Notes: generated by a model from the sequence alone, not told the origin. Shown: positions 24,982 through 34,482, counted from the stretch's first letter. The stretch: DNA of 64,000 bases from an uncultured Collinsella sp. (GCA_958413895.1 CATYVQ010000001.1:62001-126000), one strand, 5' to 3'. Made by a program: numbers and translations.

Positions 24982-25252
24982 AGGTATCTCCTACTTGGAT
25001 AACGGGCTGGGCTCTCAAAATAGTTAGCTCTTTTATTTGATAACAATGCATCAAAAACCGCAACCCGGGTTCCGGTAGACGGCGTTCAGGCGCAAACTGA
25101 CGGCATTAATTCATGAGAAGCCGGTCTTGTTGCATGCTAAAGCGTTTGACCAAAAAACGCCCGAGCGTTTACGCAAAAGTCGCGCTATCATGCAGTCGAA
25201 CGCGGTAAACACCTTTAGCATTTGCGCCGCACAGACCAGAGAGGAACCATCC

Positions 25253-25720
25253 ATGAAGATCGGTATCGGTAACGACCACGCCGCCGTCGAGCTCAAGAAC
25301 ATCATCTCCGAGCACCTGAAGGAGCGCGGCTGCGAGGTCGTGAACTTTGGCACCGACACCTCCGAGAGCTTTGACTACCCCATCGCCGGCTACAAGGTGG
25401 GTAAGGCCGTTGCCAACGGCGACGTCGACCTAGGCATCCTCATCTGTGGCACCGGCGTCGGGATTAGCCTGGCTGCCAACAAGGTCGAGGGCGTACGCGC
25501 CGTCGTGTGCTCCGAGCCCTTCAGCGCCAAGCTCTCCCGCATGCACAACAATACCAACGTGCTCGCCTTTGGCGCCCGCGTCGTGGGCTCCGAGCTCGCC
25601 AAGATGATCGTCGACGAGTGGCTCGATGCCGAGTTCGAGGGCGGTCGTCACGAGCGCCGCGTCAACCTTCTCAACGAGATCGACCACACGCGCGGCCTTA
25701 AGGTCGTCGACGAGGCCTAA
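25253..25720 (+). CDS. rpiB: ribose-5-phosphate isomerase B
   Basis: 155 residues of the RpiB/LacAB family, interconverting ribose-5-phosphate and ribulose-5-phosphate. N-terminal MKIGIGNDHAAVELK, FGTDTSESFDYP, the anion-binding ILICGTGVGISLAANKV, and VCSEPFSAKLSRMHNNTNVL with the active-site region are present. The catalytic Cys is in ICGTG. The ATG at 25253 follows GAGAGGAACCATCC. It is single, with a strong terminator. LacA/B-type sugar specificity is possible but no galactose-6-P genes are near. Confidence 0.93.
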   Translation: MKIGIGNDHAAVELKNIISEHLKERGCEVVNFGTDTSESFDYPIAGYKVGKAVANGDVDLGILICGTGVGISLAANKVEGVRAVVCSEPFSAKLSRMHNNTNVLAFGARVVGSELAKMIVDEWLDAEFEGGRHERRVNLLNEIDHTRGLKVVDEA

Positions 25721-25747
25721 ACTACTCAGCGCCACAAGCTAACAGCA

Positions 25748-25786
25748 GGGGCCCGCTCGGAACTCATGTCCGAGCGGGCCCCTTCA
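25748..25786 (+). terminator. strong terminator after rpiB
   Basis: A perfect 14-bp stem, GGGGCCCGCTCGGA (25748-25761) with 25769-25782, followed by TTCATAGATTTT. It lies 27 bp after the rpiB stop. Confidence 0.8.
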
Positions 25787-25800
25787 TAGATTTTGGAACA

Positions 25801-25833
25801 AAAAGGGCGCCGCGGATGGAGTTCCGCGGCGCC
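25801..25833 (-). terminator. terminator after ndk
   Basis: On the minus strand an 11-bp GGCGCCGCGGA stem (25823-25833 with 25806-25816) is followed by CTTTTTG. Confidence 0.8.
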
Positions 25834-25872
25834 AAAGCCACACGCTAACAGCTTTAAGGAGTCAAAGCTGGT

Positions 25873-26277
25873 TTAGCCAAAGAAGCGCTTGATCTCGATC
25901 TCGGCGTTCTCCAGGCAGTCGGAGCCGTGGATCACGTTGGCGTTGACATCGACAGCGAAGTCGCCGCGAATGGTGCCGGGGGCAGCATCAAGCGGGTTGG
26001 TAGCGCCCATAAGGGTGCGCATCTTGGAGACAGCGGAAGGACCGGAAACGACCATCTTGACGACCGGACCGCTCGTCATAAAGTCACAGAGACCGCCAAA
26101 GAAGGGCTTGTCGGCCAGATGGGCGTAGTGCTCCTCGACGGTAGCGCGCTCGAGCGTGGTCATCTCCATGCGCTCGATGACAAGGCCGCTGCGCTCAATG
26201 CGAGCAACGATCTCGCCGATCTTGCGGTCGCGCACCGCGTCGGGCTTAATCATGATGAAGGTCTTCTCGATAGCCAT
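25873..26277 (-). CDS. ndk: nucleoside diphosphate kinase
   Basis: 134 residues, normal for bacterial Ndk, which balances NTP pools through a phospho-histidine. It begins EKTFIMIKPDAVRD; the active-site histidine lies in NANVIHGSDCLENAEIEIKRFF. The ATG at 26277 has AAAGG 8 bp upstream; an earlier ATG in frame lacks family sequence. Single gene with its own terminator. The 385 bases upstream to argH contain no gene, only an isolated hairpin (26455-26495) and the argH terminator. Confidence 0.97.
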   Translation of the reverse strand: MAIEKTFIMIKPDAVRDRKIGEIVARIERSGLVIERMEMTTLERATVEEHYAHLADKPFFGGLCDFMTSGPVVKMVVSGPSAVSKMRTLMGATNPLDAAPGTIRGDFAVDVNANVIHGSDCLENAEIEIKRFFG

Positions 26278-26454
26278 AAAGTAGCCTTTCAAGTAGGTTC
26301 GCGCGTGCCCAAGTCCCATTCCGGCACCCGCCTGGACTGCATCGTAACAGAGTTTTAGCTGCAGTTAAACAAAAAGCTGTTTATTGAAACGCTACAATTT
26401 ATTAAAGCGTTCCATATGTGTCACTTCTGTTTCGAAGCCCGACTAGAGTACCAT

Positions 26455-26495
26455 CCGACCGCCCATCAACCGCATCGAACAGAGCAGGCGGTCGG
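26455..26495. repeat. hairpin in the ndk-argH gap
   Basis: CCGACCGCC (26455-26463) and GGCGGTCGG (26487-26495) are an exact inverted repeat with a 23-base loop. No T-run follows on either strand. Function unknown. Confidence 0.4.
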
Positions 26496-26581
26496 TTGCC
26501 GCCCGCGAACGTAACCCCTTCACAACCTGCCCAAAGGTCCTACAGAAGTTCTCGACAAGCCCCTCCCCCATAGCAACAAAA

Positions 26582-26611
26582 TACGGGCGTCCGCATCAGC
26601 AGACACCCGTA
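26582..26611 (-). terminator. terminator after argH
   Basis: On the minus strand TACGGGTGTC pairs with GACGCCCGTA around the loop, followed by TTTTGTTG. It begins about 50 bp after the argH stop. Confidence 0.7.
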
Positions 26612-26662
26612 AAAGCAAAAACGATTTATCGACAAATGGTCAAAGCCGCTTCAGTCAAATCC

Positions 26663-28093
26663 CTACTTTGCCCCGTGGCCCATCTCGACGACCTTGGTCA
26701 GCGATCCAAACACGCCTTCGTCGGCAACGAGTTGTGCCTCAGCACGCTGCAACTGCACCGCAACGGCGGCAGGAGCGGTGCCACCCTCGGTCGTACGCGC
26801 AGCGACAATCGACGGGATGTCGAGCGCCTCGGTAATATCGCGCTCAAAGAGCGGGCTTGCCTCCTGGAACACCTCAAACGGCAGGTTCTCAAGATTGCAG
26901 CCGCGCTTCTCACACATCAGGACCAGATGGCCCACCACGGCATGTGCCTCGCGGAACGGCAGACCACGCTTAGCCAGGTAATCGGCAACATCGGTGGCAG
27001 CAAGGTGCCCCACGCCGCACTCGCGCGCCATGGCATCCTCGTTGACAGTCCAAGTCGAAATCATACCGGCCATAACCGACAGGCATTGCATGAGTGTGTG
27101 AGCGGTATCGAGCGCGCCCTCCTTGTCCTCCTGCAAGTCCTTGTTATAAGCAAGCGGCAGGCCCTTCATGGTCACGAGCAGCTGCACCAGGTTGCCATAG
27201 ACTCGGCCGCTCTTGCCGCGGATAAGCTCGGCAAAGTCGGGATTCTTCTTCTGCGGCATGATGGACGAGCCGGTGGAGTACGAGTCGGAAAGCGTGATAA
27301 AGCCAAATTCGGAGCTCGACCACAGCACGATCTCCTCGGAAAGACGCGACAGGTGCATGGCCATGACGGAGCCGGCGTAATGCAGATCGAGCAGGAAATC
27401 ACGGTCGGAAACCGCATCGAGCGAGTTGGGAATCACACCCGCAAAGCCAAGTTCGGCAGCCGTCATCTGACGATCGAGCGGATAGCTCGTACCGGCAAGC
27501 GCGGCAGCGCCCAGCGGGCAGTTGTCAGCGGCATCAAAGGCGGCCTTCAGGCGTGTAAAGTCGCGCGCGATCATCCAGGAATACGCCAGCAGATGATGCG
27601 ACAGCAACACAGGCTGAGCATGCTGCATGTGCGTGTAGCCCGGCAGAATCACCTTGTCGTACTTCTTGGCCGCATCCACCAGCACATGGCGCAGCTCAAG
27701 ATTGGCCTCCATGAGCTCCTTGGCCAGTGCCTTGACGCCCAGGCGCGTATCGGTCGCCACCTGGTCGTTGCGCGAACGCCCGGTATGTAGGCGCTTGCCC
27801 GCCTCGCCGATGCGGCGCGTCAACTCGCTCTCGATGGACATATGAATGTCCTCATCGTTGATATCGAAGGTGAAGTTGCCGGCATCGATATCCCGCTCGA
27901 TTCCGGTCAGGCCCTCGGCAATCGCCTGCTCATCCTCGGCACTGATGATGCCCTGGGCGGCCAGCATCTTGGCATGTGCCTTAGAGCCGGCGATATCCTG
28001 CTTATAGAGATGCTTGTCGACCGGCAGCGACGCGCCAAACTCCTGCGTGACCTCGGCCACGCCCGCCTCAAAACGACCACCCCAAAGAGCCAT
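26663..28093 (-). CDS. argH: argininosuccinate lyase
   Basis: 476 residues, last step of arginine synthesis: argininosuccinate to arginine and fumarate. Superfamily motifs: MALWGGRFEAGVAE start, HTGRSRNDQVATD, GYTHMQHAQPV with the catalytic His, and the signature GSSIMPQKKNPDFAE containing the catalytic Ser. AAGGAG precedes the ATG at 28093. It is downstream of argG on the same strand but 522 bp away, with a small ORF and hairpin between, so it probably has its own promoter. No other arg genes are in the window. Confidence 0.97.
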   Translation of the reverse strand: MALWGGRFEAGVAEVTQEFGASLPVDKHLYKQDIAGSKAHAKMLAAQGIISAEDEQAIAEGLTGIERDIDAGNFTFDINDEDIHMSIESELTRRIGEAGKRLHTGRSRNDQVATDTRLGVKALAKELMEANLELRHVLVDAAKKYDKVILPGYTHMQHAQPVLLSHHLLAYSWMIARDFTRLKAAFDAADNCPLGAAALAGTSYPLDRQMTAAELGFAGVIPNSLDAVSDRDFLLDLHYAGSVMAMHLSRLSEEIVLWSSSEFGFITLSDSYSTGSSIMPQKKNPDFAELIRGKSGRVYGNLVQLLVTMKGLPLAYNKDLQEDKEGALDTAHTLMQCLSVMAGMISTWTVNEDAMARECGVGHLAATDVADYLAKRGLPFREAHAVVGHLVLMCEKRGCNLENLPFEVFQEASPLFERDITEALDIPSIVAARTTEGGTAPAAVAVQLQRAEAQLVADEGVFGSLTKVVEMGHGAK

Positions 28094-28211
28094 GGAACCG
28101 TCTCCTTTCTCCAAATACCAAAACAAGCGCCCAAAGCAATGCGCCATATCGCTAAAGCGATTTTTCAACCGCTAGTTTTACACATTCCCCACCGTGTGCG
28201 GAGCCATGTAG

Positions 28212-28382
28212 CTAATTTGCAAAGAAGTGACGCGCCATGCACTTGGCGCCCAACGTCTCCCTCCGGATGTTGCCCTGCGAACCATCGATCCAGGCCTTCA
28301 GGCTCATAGGGACGTCCTCGACCCTTGCAGCATCGAACTCGGGCGCGAGGGCAAGTAAAGCATGCGCAATAGCATTGAACAT
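28212..28382 (-). CDS. hypothetical small protein, 56 residues
   Basis: A short gene between argG and argH, starting MFNAIAHALLALAPEFDAAR and ending ARHFFAN. The ATG at 28382 has a clear GAGGAG site 8 bp upstream, codon usage resembles neighbours, and TATATATA lies just before the RBS. It ends in ARHFF and has no membrane segment. I recognise no family. It may be a real small protein or the remnant of a larger one. Confidence 0.45.
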   Translation of the reverse strand: MFNAIAHALLALAPEFDAARVEDVPMSLKAWIDGSQGNIRRETLGAKCMARHFFAN

Positions 28383-28432
28383 AATGGATACTCCTCATAT
28401 ATATAGGCGCAGAGCCGCCAAATTGATAGAAG

Positions 28433-28462
28433 GAGCCCCGCCGGACAACCCCGGCGGGGCTC
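28433..28462 (-). terminator. perfect 12-bp hairpin downstream of argG
   Basis: GAGCCCCGCCGG (28433-28444) pairs exactly with 28451-28462. The minus-strand continuation is CTTCTATCAATTT, a weak T-tract, so it may terminate argG. Confidence 0.5.
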
Positions 28463-28615
28463 GGACTCAGCCGCAGACGCGGCATCATATATGCGGGCGG
28501 AACGTAGGGGCCACCGATGTTAAGAAGTGTCAGCAAGCATAACGAAAGGTAGGGACCCCGTGCGCCCGTTATGTATCACGCGGATGGGCCGCGCGGATAC
28601 CAAGGGAAGGAGGCG

Positions 28616-29842
28616 CTAGGCCTGGGCGGCAGCAGAGCTGGGGCCCTGGACCTTTGCCCACGTCTTGAGCGACAGCGTATCGATCTCGATAAAGCCGGCG
28701 CTGGCCTTCTCGTCAAACGTGGTGTCGCGGTCGTAGGTAGCCAGACCGTAGTCGTAGAGGCTGAAGGGGCTCTTGCGGCCGACGACATGGCAGTTGCCCT
28801 TAAAGAACTTCAGACGGACAGTGCCGGTCACGAACTTCTGGGTATCGGCCATAAAGGCATCGAGCGCGTTTTTGAGCGGGCTGTACCACTGGCCGTTGTA
28901 CACGGCGGTGGCCCAATCCTGCTCGAGCTTGATCTTGGTCTTGAGCAGGTCACCCTCGACGCAGATGTCCTCGAGCGCCTTGTGGGCGGTGATGAGCGTC
29001 AGGGCTCCGGGGACCTCATAGCACTCGCGGCTCTTAAGGCCCACCAGGCGATCCTCGACCAGATCGAGACGGCCAAAGCCATTGTCGCCGGAGATCTTGT
29101 TGAGGGCGATGACGATCTCGGAGAGCTTCATCTTCTTGCCGTCTACGGCGACGGGCTTGCCGGCCTCAAACTCAATCTCGGTGTAGGTCGGGGTGTCCGG
29201 CGTGTCCTCGGGGTTCTTGGTCATAACCCAGGCGTCGTCGAGCGGCTCGTTCCAGGGATCCTCCAGGTGACCGCACTCAATGGCACGACCCCACAGGTTG
29301 TCGTCGATGGAGTAGGGGTTGTCGTTGGCACCCTCGGGAACCGGCACGTTGTGGGCGTGGGCATAGGCGACCTCGTCGGGACGGCACTTCAGGTCCCACT
29401 CGCGAACCGGGGCGATAACCTTGAGCTCGGGGTCGAGGGCCTTGACGGCGGCCTCAAAACGGACCTGGTCGTTACCCTTGCCGGTGCAGCCGTGGGCGAC
29501 GTAGGTCGCGCCAAACTCGTGGGCGACCTCAACAAGCTTCTTGGCAAGCAGCGGGCGAGACAGAGCGGAGAGCAGCGGGTACTTGTTCTCGTACATGGAG
29601 TTTGCCGCGATGGCTTTAGTCAGGAACTCATCGGAGAACTCGTCGCGCAGGTCGAGCACCTGGCAATCGAGAACGCCCAGGTCGAGCGCCTTCTGCTTCT
29701 TGGCATCCAGTCCGGTCTCTTCCTGGCCCACGTTGCCGCAGACACAAACGACATCGAGATTCTTCTCGTCCTGGAGCCACTTGACACATACGGATGTATC
29801 AAGACCACCGGAATATGCGAGAACGACTTTTTCCTTGCTCAT
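28616..29842 (-). CDS. argG: argininosuccinate synthase
   Basis: 408 residues. It condenses citrulline and aspartate with ATP hydrolysis to AMP. The N-terminal P-loop-like VVLAYSGGLDTSVCVKWL is the ATP pyrophosphatase motif; GCTGKGNDQVRFE and NPYSIDDNLWGRAIE are family signatures. GAAAGGAAACAGCC precedes the ATG at 29842. The 554-base gap upstream (29843-30396), shared with the divergent HAD gene, holds no gene I can support; I looked for an ArgR box and saw none convincing. Confidence 0.97.
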   Translation of the reverse strand: MSKEKVVLAYSGGLDTSVCVKWLQDEKNLDVVCVCGNVGQEETGLDAKKQKALDLGVLDCQVLDLRDEFSDEFLTKAIAANSMYENKYPLLSALSRPLLAKKLVEVAHEFGATYVAHGCTGKGNDQVRFEAAVKALDPELKVIAPVREWDLKCRPDEVAYAHAHNVPVPEGANDNPYSIDDNLWGRAIECGHLEDPWNEPLDDAWVMTKNPEDTPDTPTYTEIEFEAGKPVAVDGKKMKLSEIVIALNKISGDNGFGRLDLVEDRLVGLKSRECYEVPGALTLITAHKALEDICVEGDLLKTKIKLEQDWATAVYNGQWYSPLKNALDAFMADTQKFVTGTVRLKFFKGNCHVVGRKSPFSLYDYGLATYDRDTTFDEKASAGFIEIDTLSLKTWAKVQGPSSAAAQA

Positions 29843-30396
29843 GGCTGTTTCCTTTCGCCCTTGGTAGCTAGTTAGAACATCGGTCAGTTGCAAGTCACCT
29901 TGAGGTCAAAAACCGTGCAATATCAGGTTATTCAGCAGAATGCATCACAGGCATGCCCTAGAAACATGCGGCTATGTCGTGCTTAAACCCAACGACCTCA
30001 AAATGACTCTGTTGAGGCATTGCGCCCCATGCGGACAGAGACGATTGTTATCGTCGTCGGGAAATTGCGCGCTGGCGTCGGATGGCATTGTCTGCAGTGG
30101 TGATGATCTTTACGAACTGCATCTGCCTCTCCTCTCACGTATCGCCGGGCGCAATTCAAATATCGCAAACGGTACCTTTTCCTCGGTAAACGGCTCTTTT
30201 GCCGTCTCCGTTTTCGATGTTCGCTATATTACGATAAAGTGCACGCTGCGCAAGCGACAAATTCAAATTTCTGAAAAGTTTTTTCATTAGTTTGTGAATT
30301 GCAGTGCAAATACGCACCATTCCTGCGAAAATACGCTCGACTACTAGTTGATGGTTATAACGTCTGAAACAATCTCGAAACGAAAGGCGCATTTTT

Positions 30397-31224
30397 ATGC
30401 AAACTTACGAATCGGACGCCAACATCGGCAACATTAAGATTCTCGCCGTCGATATGGACAAGACGCTGCTGACCGACGATCGCGTGCTGCCCCAGGGTCT
30501 CGACGAGTGTCTGGACAAGCTCGCCGACGCAGGCATCGTATTCTGCCCCGCCAGCGGACGTCCCGCCCCCAAGCTCGAAGAGATGTTCGAGGGCATTAAG
30601 AACCGCCTCGCTTTTTGTCCCGATAACGGAGCGTGCGTGATCTATCGCGGCAGCTATATCTATAAGAGCAATATTGACGTGGAGCTGTATCAGCAGGTCT
30701 TGAACCGTGCCTCGGAGGATCCTCGCGCTGTCCCCGTCCTGTGCTGCTTCGACGAGTTCAACGTGCTTGCCCGCGACCATCAATACCACGACGAGATCAG
30801 CGTCTACTACAACACAATCAACTACGTCGACAGCTTTGAGGGCATTGATTTCGAGTCCAACAAGATATCGGTCTTCTTCCCCGGCTACGACGCCGAGCCC
30901 GCTTTCCGCGAGACCTATAGCCCCGAGTTCTCAGACAAGCTCTACGTCACCAACGCTGGGCGCGAGTGGATCGACTTTATGAACCTGGGCGTTGACAAGG
31001 GCGCCGGCGTCGCTCACCTGTGCGAGCACCTGGGCATCGATATTGCCGATGCTGCCGCCGTGGGTGATACCTACAACGACATCCCCATGCTGGAGCGCGT
31101 CGGTCACAGCTTTATCGTGGACAATGCCGAAGAGCACATGAACGCGCATGCCAAGTGGCGCATTCCGAGCAACAACGACGGGGGCGTACTGACGCTCATC
31201 GACGCCATCTTGGCGGCTCGCTAG
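30397..31224 (+). CDS. Cof-type HAD-IIB hydrolase
   Basis: 275 residues. Motif I is ILAVDMDKTLLTDD, motif II PASGRPAPKLEE (serine in the usual Cof context), motif III Lys in LGVDKGAGVAHL, and motif IV AAVGDTYNDIPML. The large C2 cap in the middle is typical of Cof sugar-phosphate or nucleotide phosphatases. AAAGG lies 10 bp before the ATG at 30397. The final substrate is unknown. The gene is followed by a 33-bp-arm palindrome. Confidence 0.87.
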   Translation: MQTYESDANIGNIKILAVDMDKTLLTDDRVLPQGLDECLDKLADAGIVFCPASGRPAPKLEEMFEGIKNRLAFCPDNGACVIYRGSYIYKSNIDVELYQQVLNRASEDPRAVPVLCCFDEFNVLARDHQYHDEISVYYNTINYVDSFEGIDFESNKISVFFPGYDAEPAFRETYSPEFSDKLYVTNAGREWIDFMNLGVDKGAGVAHLCEHLGIDIADAAAVGDTYNDIPMLERVGHSFIVDNAEEHMNAHAKWRIPSNNDGGVLTLIDAILAAR

Positions 31225-31234
31225 CCATCCCTTC

Positions 31235-31363
31235 GGGCCTGGCCGGGCGGCAGGGGTTAACTTTTCGCTCGGTCAGGTCCTGCGCAAGACGAAAGCCACA
31301 TTAAGTGGCTTTCTTTGCGTGCGGAATCTACGAAAAGTTAACCCCTGCCGCCCGGCCAGGCCC
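31235..31363. repeat. perfect 33-bp inverted repeat enclosing a second hairpin
   Basis: Arms 31235-31267 and 31331-31363 are exact reverse complements, starting GGGCCTGGCCGGGCGG. The 63-base interior has its own stem AGCCAC-ATTAAGT-GGCT. It lies in the 341-base gap between the convergent HAD and polA genes, which otherwise holds only two more hairpins (31433-31466 and 31481-31511). Confidence 0.85.
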
Positions 31364-31432
31364 TAGGTTCACCTGCTTGCCGCCGAGATGGTGTCTTGAG
31401 TGCCTAGATACTTGGCTTGAATTTAATTGAAT

Positions 31433-31470
31433 GAAGGGTGCCTCTTGTTGTTGAGGGGCACCCTTCTGTT
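31433..31470 (+). terminator. hairpin between HAD gene and polA
   Basis: GAAGGGTGCC pairs with GGCACCCTTC around a TC-rich loop and is followed by TGTTTTGG. It may stop transcripts from the HAD gene or polA. Confidence 0.5.
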
Positions 31471-31480
31471 TTGGTTACTG

Positions 31481-31511
31481 TGGGACAAATTAACCAGTAG
31501 TGTTTGTCCCA
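31481..31511. repeat. short perfect palindrome TGGGACAAA/TTTGTCCCA
   Basis: Nine-bp arms at 31481-31489 and 31503-31511 with a 13-base loop. The arm sequence is similar to intergenic repeats elsewhere in the window. It lies 55 bp from the polA 3' end. Confidence 0.5.
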
Positions 31512-31565
31512 AATCTTAAGTATGTGGGAGCTTGCGCTGTAAGCAAGTTTGCCTATTGAGCCCCT

Positions 31566-34316
31566 CTACTTTGCGTCGGCCCAGGTTATGCCGGTGCTGG
31601 CTTCGGCGATCAACGGTACGCGTAGGTCTACGACGTGCTCCATGACGTCGCGGACCATGGCGGTCAGGCGCTCGACTTCGTCGACGGGGCACTCAAAGTC
31701 CAGTTCGTCGTGTACCTGCAGGATCATGTGAGCGGCAAAACCCTCTTCTTCCAGGCGGCGGCTTACGCGGGCCATGGCAATCTTGATGATGTCCGCCGCG
31801 GTGCCCTGCATGGGATGGTTCATGGCCGTGCGCTCGCCAAAGCCGCGGAGTTGCGGATTTTTAGCCTTGAGCTCGGGAATATGGCGTCTGCGGCCGTACA
31901 TGGTCTCGGCGTAGCCCGTCTGCTTGGCGCGTGCCACCACGTTGTCGAGGAACGTGCGCACGCCCGGGTAGGCCTCGTAGTAGCGGTCGATCATGTCGCG
32001 CGCCTCGGCCATCGAGATATGCAGCGACTGCGACAGACCGTAGGCCTGCTGACCATACACGATGCCAAAGTTCACGGCCTTGGCGCGGCTGCGCAGGTCG
32101 GGCGTTACCTCGAACACGGGAACGCCAAACACGCGCGCGGCTGTCTCGGCATGGAAGTCCTCGCCCTCGTTAAAGGCGCGCACCAGATGCTCATCACCTG
32201 AAAGATGCGCGAGCAGACGCAGCTCGATCTGCGAGTAGTCCACCGCCAAAAAGACGCTGCCCTCGCCCGCCGAAAACGCCGTCTTGACGGTACGACCCAG
32301 CTCCGAGCGCGTCGGGATGTTCTGCAGGTTCGGGTCGCTCGAGGACAGACGTCCCGTTGCGGTAATAGTCTGGTTGTACGTGGTATGCACGCGGCCGTCG
32401 CCTCGACGCAGCGGGCCCAACGTGTCCAGATAGGTTGACTTGATCTTGGACTTCTCACGCCAGTCCAAAATCAGGCGCACGATCTCGTGGTCGCGGGCAA
32501 GGTCGCTCAGCACCTTGGCGTTGGTCGAATAGTAGCCGCGCTTAGTCTTCTTGAGGCCCTTGGTCGGAAGCCCCATCACATCAAAGAGCACGTGCGACAG
32601 CTGCATGGGACTGCCAATATTAAAGGTCTCGTCACCCGCCAGGTCGCGAATACTGCGCTCAACCTCGGTAATCTGGGTCGCCAGACCCTCGGACAGGCTG
32701 TGCAGACGGTCGGGGTCCACGAGCATGCCCGCGCGCTCCATCTTGGCAAGTACCGGAACGAGCGGCATCTCGATGCCATCGAACACGTTGGCGGCATTCT
32801 CACGGGCCATGCACTCGCGCAACGGCGCCACGAGCGCCAGCGTCAGAGCCGCAGTACGGGCGGCAGGCGCCGGAGCGTCCTCACCAGCACCCTCTGCGCC
32901 GCGCGCCGAAGGCAGCGCCATCTGCAGATACGTATCGGCAAGATATGCCTCATCGAACTCGGAGCGATCGGAATCCAGCAGATAGGCAGCGACCACAGTA
33001 TCGAAGATACGCGTGGAATCGGCAGCGAGCGGATCCATGAGCTCGGGCTCAGAAGAATCGATGGGCGAAAGCTCGTGCAACAGCGCCTTCATATCCGGGC
33101 TCGCCACGCGACCCTCCATAAACAGACGCGCGAGCACGCCAGCAATCACGCCGTGGACGAAGTTGAAGCCCTCAACCTCAGCCGCCGCACAGCTGTCGCC
33201 CTCCTCGAACGCGAACAGGCCCTTGGACGTCGCCAACCACAGCGTGCGCGTCAGTCCAAAGAGCGCGCCCTCTTCCTTGTCGTCGTCCACCACGGCTGCG
33301 ACCCACTCGCCGGCATCAATCGCGCGGGAGACCTCAGCCGCAACGGCACCAAGCGCGTCAGCATCGCCGGCGGCTGCGCGAACCATCGCAGGTATCTCAA
33401 ACACACTGGAGGCAGCAGCAGCCCCGCCCTCGCCGCCGATCAGCGCCAAGAAACGGTTCTGCATGGCGGTGATACCAAGCGTACCCAGCGCCGCGGAAAC
33501 CTCATCGGCAGAAAACGCCGGGAAGGACGTTTCGTCAAAGTCGAGCTCGACGGGCGCATCGGTGCGAATGGTTGCGACCTTGCGGCTCAGCAGCGCATCG
33601 TCGATGTGCGCACGCAGGTTCTCGCCCATCTTGCCCTTGACCTCGTCGGCATGCGCGATGACCTCGTCCAAACTGCCGTACTGTGCGATGAGCGCGCTCG
33701 CCTTTTTGGGGCCGATGCCCGGTACGCCGGGAATGTTGTCCGACGTATCGCCCTTTAGACCGTAAAAATCGGGCACGAGCGCCGGCGTAATGCCGTGATA
33801 CAGGTCGTCCACGCTCTCGGGCGTCATGATCGCCACGTCGGACAGGCCCTTGCGGGTCGAGACCACGTTGACGTGCTCGGTCACGAGTTGATACATGTCG
33901 CGGTCGCCGGTCACCAGTAGCATGTCGCAGCCGGCCTCCTCACCCAGGCGCGCCATGGTACCCAGGATGTCGTCGCCTTCCCAGCCCTCGGACTGCAGAA
34001 TCGGCACGTTGAGCGCGGTGAGCAGCTCCTTAATCATAGGGAACTGCGCATGCAGATCGGGGTCCATGGGCGGGCGTTGCGCCTTATACTGCGGCAGCAT
34101 CTCCATGCGCACGCGCGGTTTGCCCTTGTCAAACGCCACGACCACACCGTCGGGGTTAAAGGCATCGATCATCTTAAGAAACATGTTCAGAAAGCCAAAG
34201 ATCGCGTTGGTGGGGCGACCGTCCGGCGCGTTCATGGTCGGCGGCACGGCGTGGAAGGCGCGGTGCATGAGCGAGTTGCCGTCGATAACGGCAAAAGTGC
34301 GGCGCTTGTCAGACAT
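31566..34316 (-). CDS. polA: DNA polymerase I
   Basis: 916 residues with three domains. The 5' nuclease begins FAVIDGNSLMHRAFHAVPPT. A middle 3'-5' exonuclease-like domain spans about residues 300-480. The polymerase carries SSDPNLQNIPTRSELGR, motif A DYSQIELRLLAHLSGDE, motif B RAKAVNFGIVYGQ and motif C VHDELDFE. The exonuclease acidic residues are missing: the E. coli DTE region reads VVDDDKEEG and the ND region reads DMKALLHEL. Proofreading is therefore probably lost, as in Bacillus and mycobacterial Pol I. GAGGT lies 8 bp before the ATG at 34316. It functions in Okazaki fragment processing and repair. Confidence 0.97.
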   Translation of the reverse strand: MSDKRRTFAVIDGNSLMHRAFHAVPPTMNAPDGRPTNAIFGFLNMFLKMIDAFNPDGVVVAFDKGKPRVRMEMLPQYKAQRPPMDPDLHAQFPMIKELLTALNVPILQSEGWEGDDILGTMARLGEEAGCDMLLVTGDRDMYQLVTEHVNVVSTRKGLSDVAIMTPESVDDLYHGITPALVPDFYGLKGDTSDNIPGVPGIGPKKASALIAQYGSLDEVIAHADEVKGKMGENLRAHIDDALLSRKVATIRTDAPVELDFDETSFPAFSADEVSAALGTLGITAMQNRFLALIGGEGGAAAASSVFEIPAMVRAAAGDADALGAVAAEVSRAIDAGEWVAAVVDDDKEEGALFGLTRTLWLATSKGLFAFEEGDSCAAAEVEGFNFVHGVIAGVLARLFMEGRVASPDMKALLHELSPIDSSEPELMDPLAADSTRIFDTVVAAYLLDSDRSEFDEAYLADTYLQMALPSARGAEGAGEDAPAPAARTAALTLALVAPLRECMARENAANVFDGIEMPLVPVLAKMERAGMLVDPDRLHSLSEGLATQITEVERSIRDLAGDETFNIGSPMQLSHVLFDVMGLPTKGLKKTKRGYYSTNAKVLSDLARDHEIVRLILDWREKSKIKSTYLDTLGPLRRGDGRVHTTYNQTITATGRLSSSDPNLQNIPTRSELGRTVKTAFSAGEGSVFLAVDYSQIELRLLAHLSGDEHLVRAFNEGEDFHAETAARVFGVPVFEVTPDLRSRAKAVNFGIVYGQQAYGLSQSLHISMAEARDMIDRYYEAYPGVRTFLDNVVARAKQTGYAETMYGRRRHIPELKAKNPQLRGFGERTAMNHPMQGTAADIIKIAMARVSRRLEEEGFAAHMILQVHDELDFECPVDEVERLTAMVRDVMEHVVDLRVPLIAEASTGITWADAK

Positions 34317-34482
34317 ATTGAATACCTCGCTTTGGGCTGGGCACGGTTTGCTCACTCCAGTTTACACGCTCCCCGCCCCGCGGCCACCGCACATCAAGCT
34401 CCCCCGCCACCGTGAGCCCGCGCGTGATACGATGGCTCACGGTACATCAACCAGCACGATCGATCCGAAAGGAGCCTGCGTC

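Noticed and set aside
28237..28542. Plus-strand open frame antisense to the 56-residue gene
   Set aside because: Lacks an RBS and overlaps the better supported minus-strand ORF and hairpin.
29940..30290. Plus-strand open frame in the argG-HAD gap
   Set aside because: No RBS, no recognisable motif, codon use unlike neighbours; the gap looks regulatory.
29843..30396. ArgR box for argG
   Set aside because: ATTC/GAAT words occur, but not in the spacing and orientation of the known ArgR consensus.
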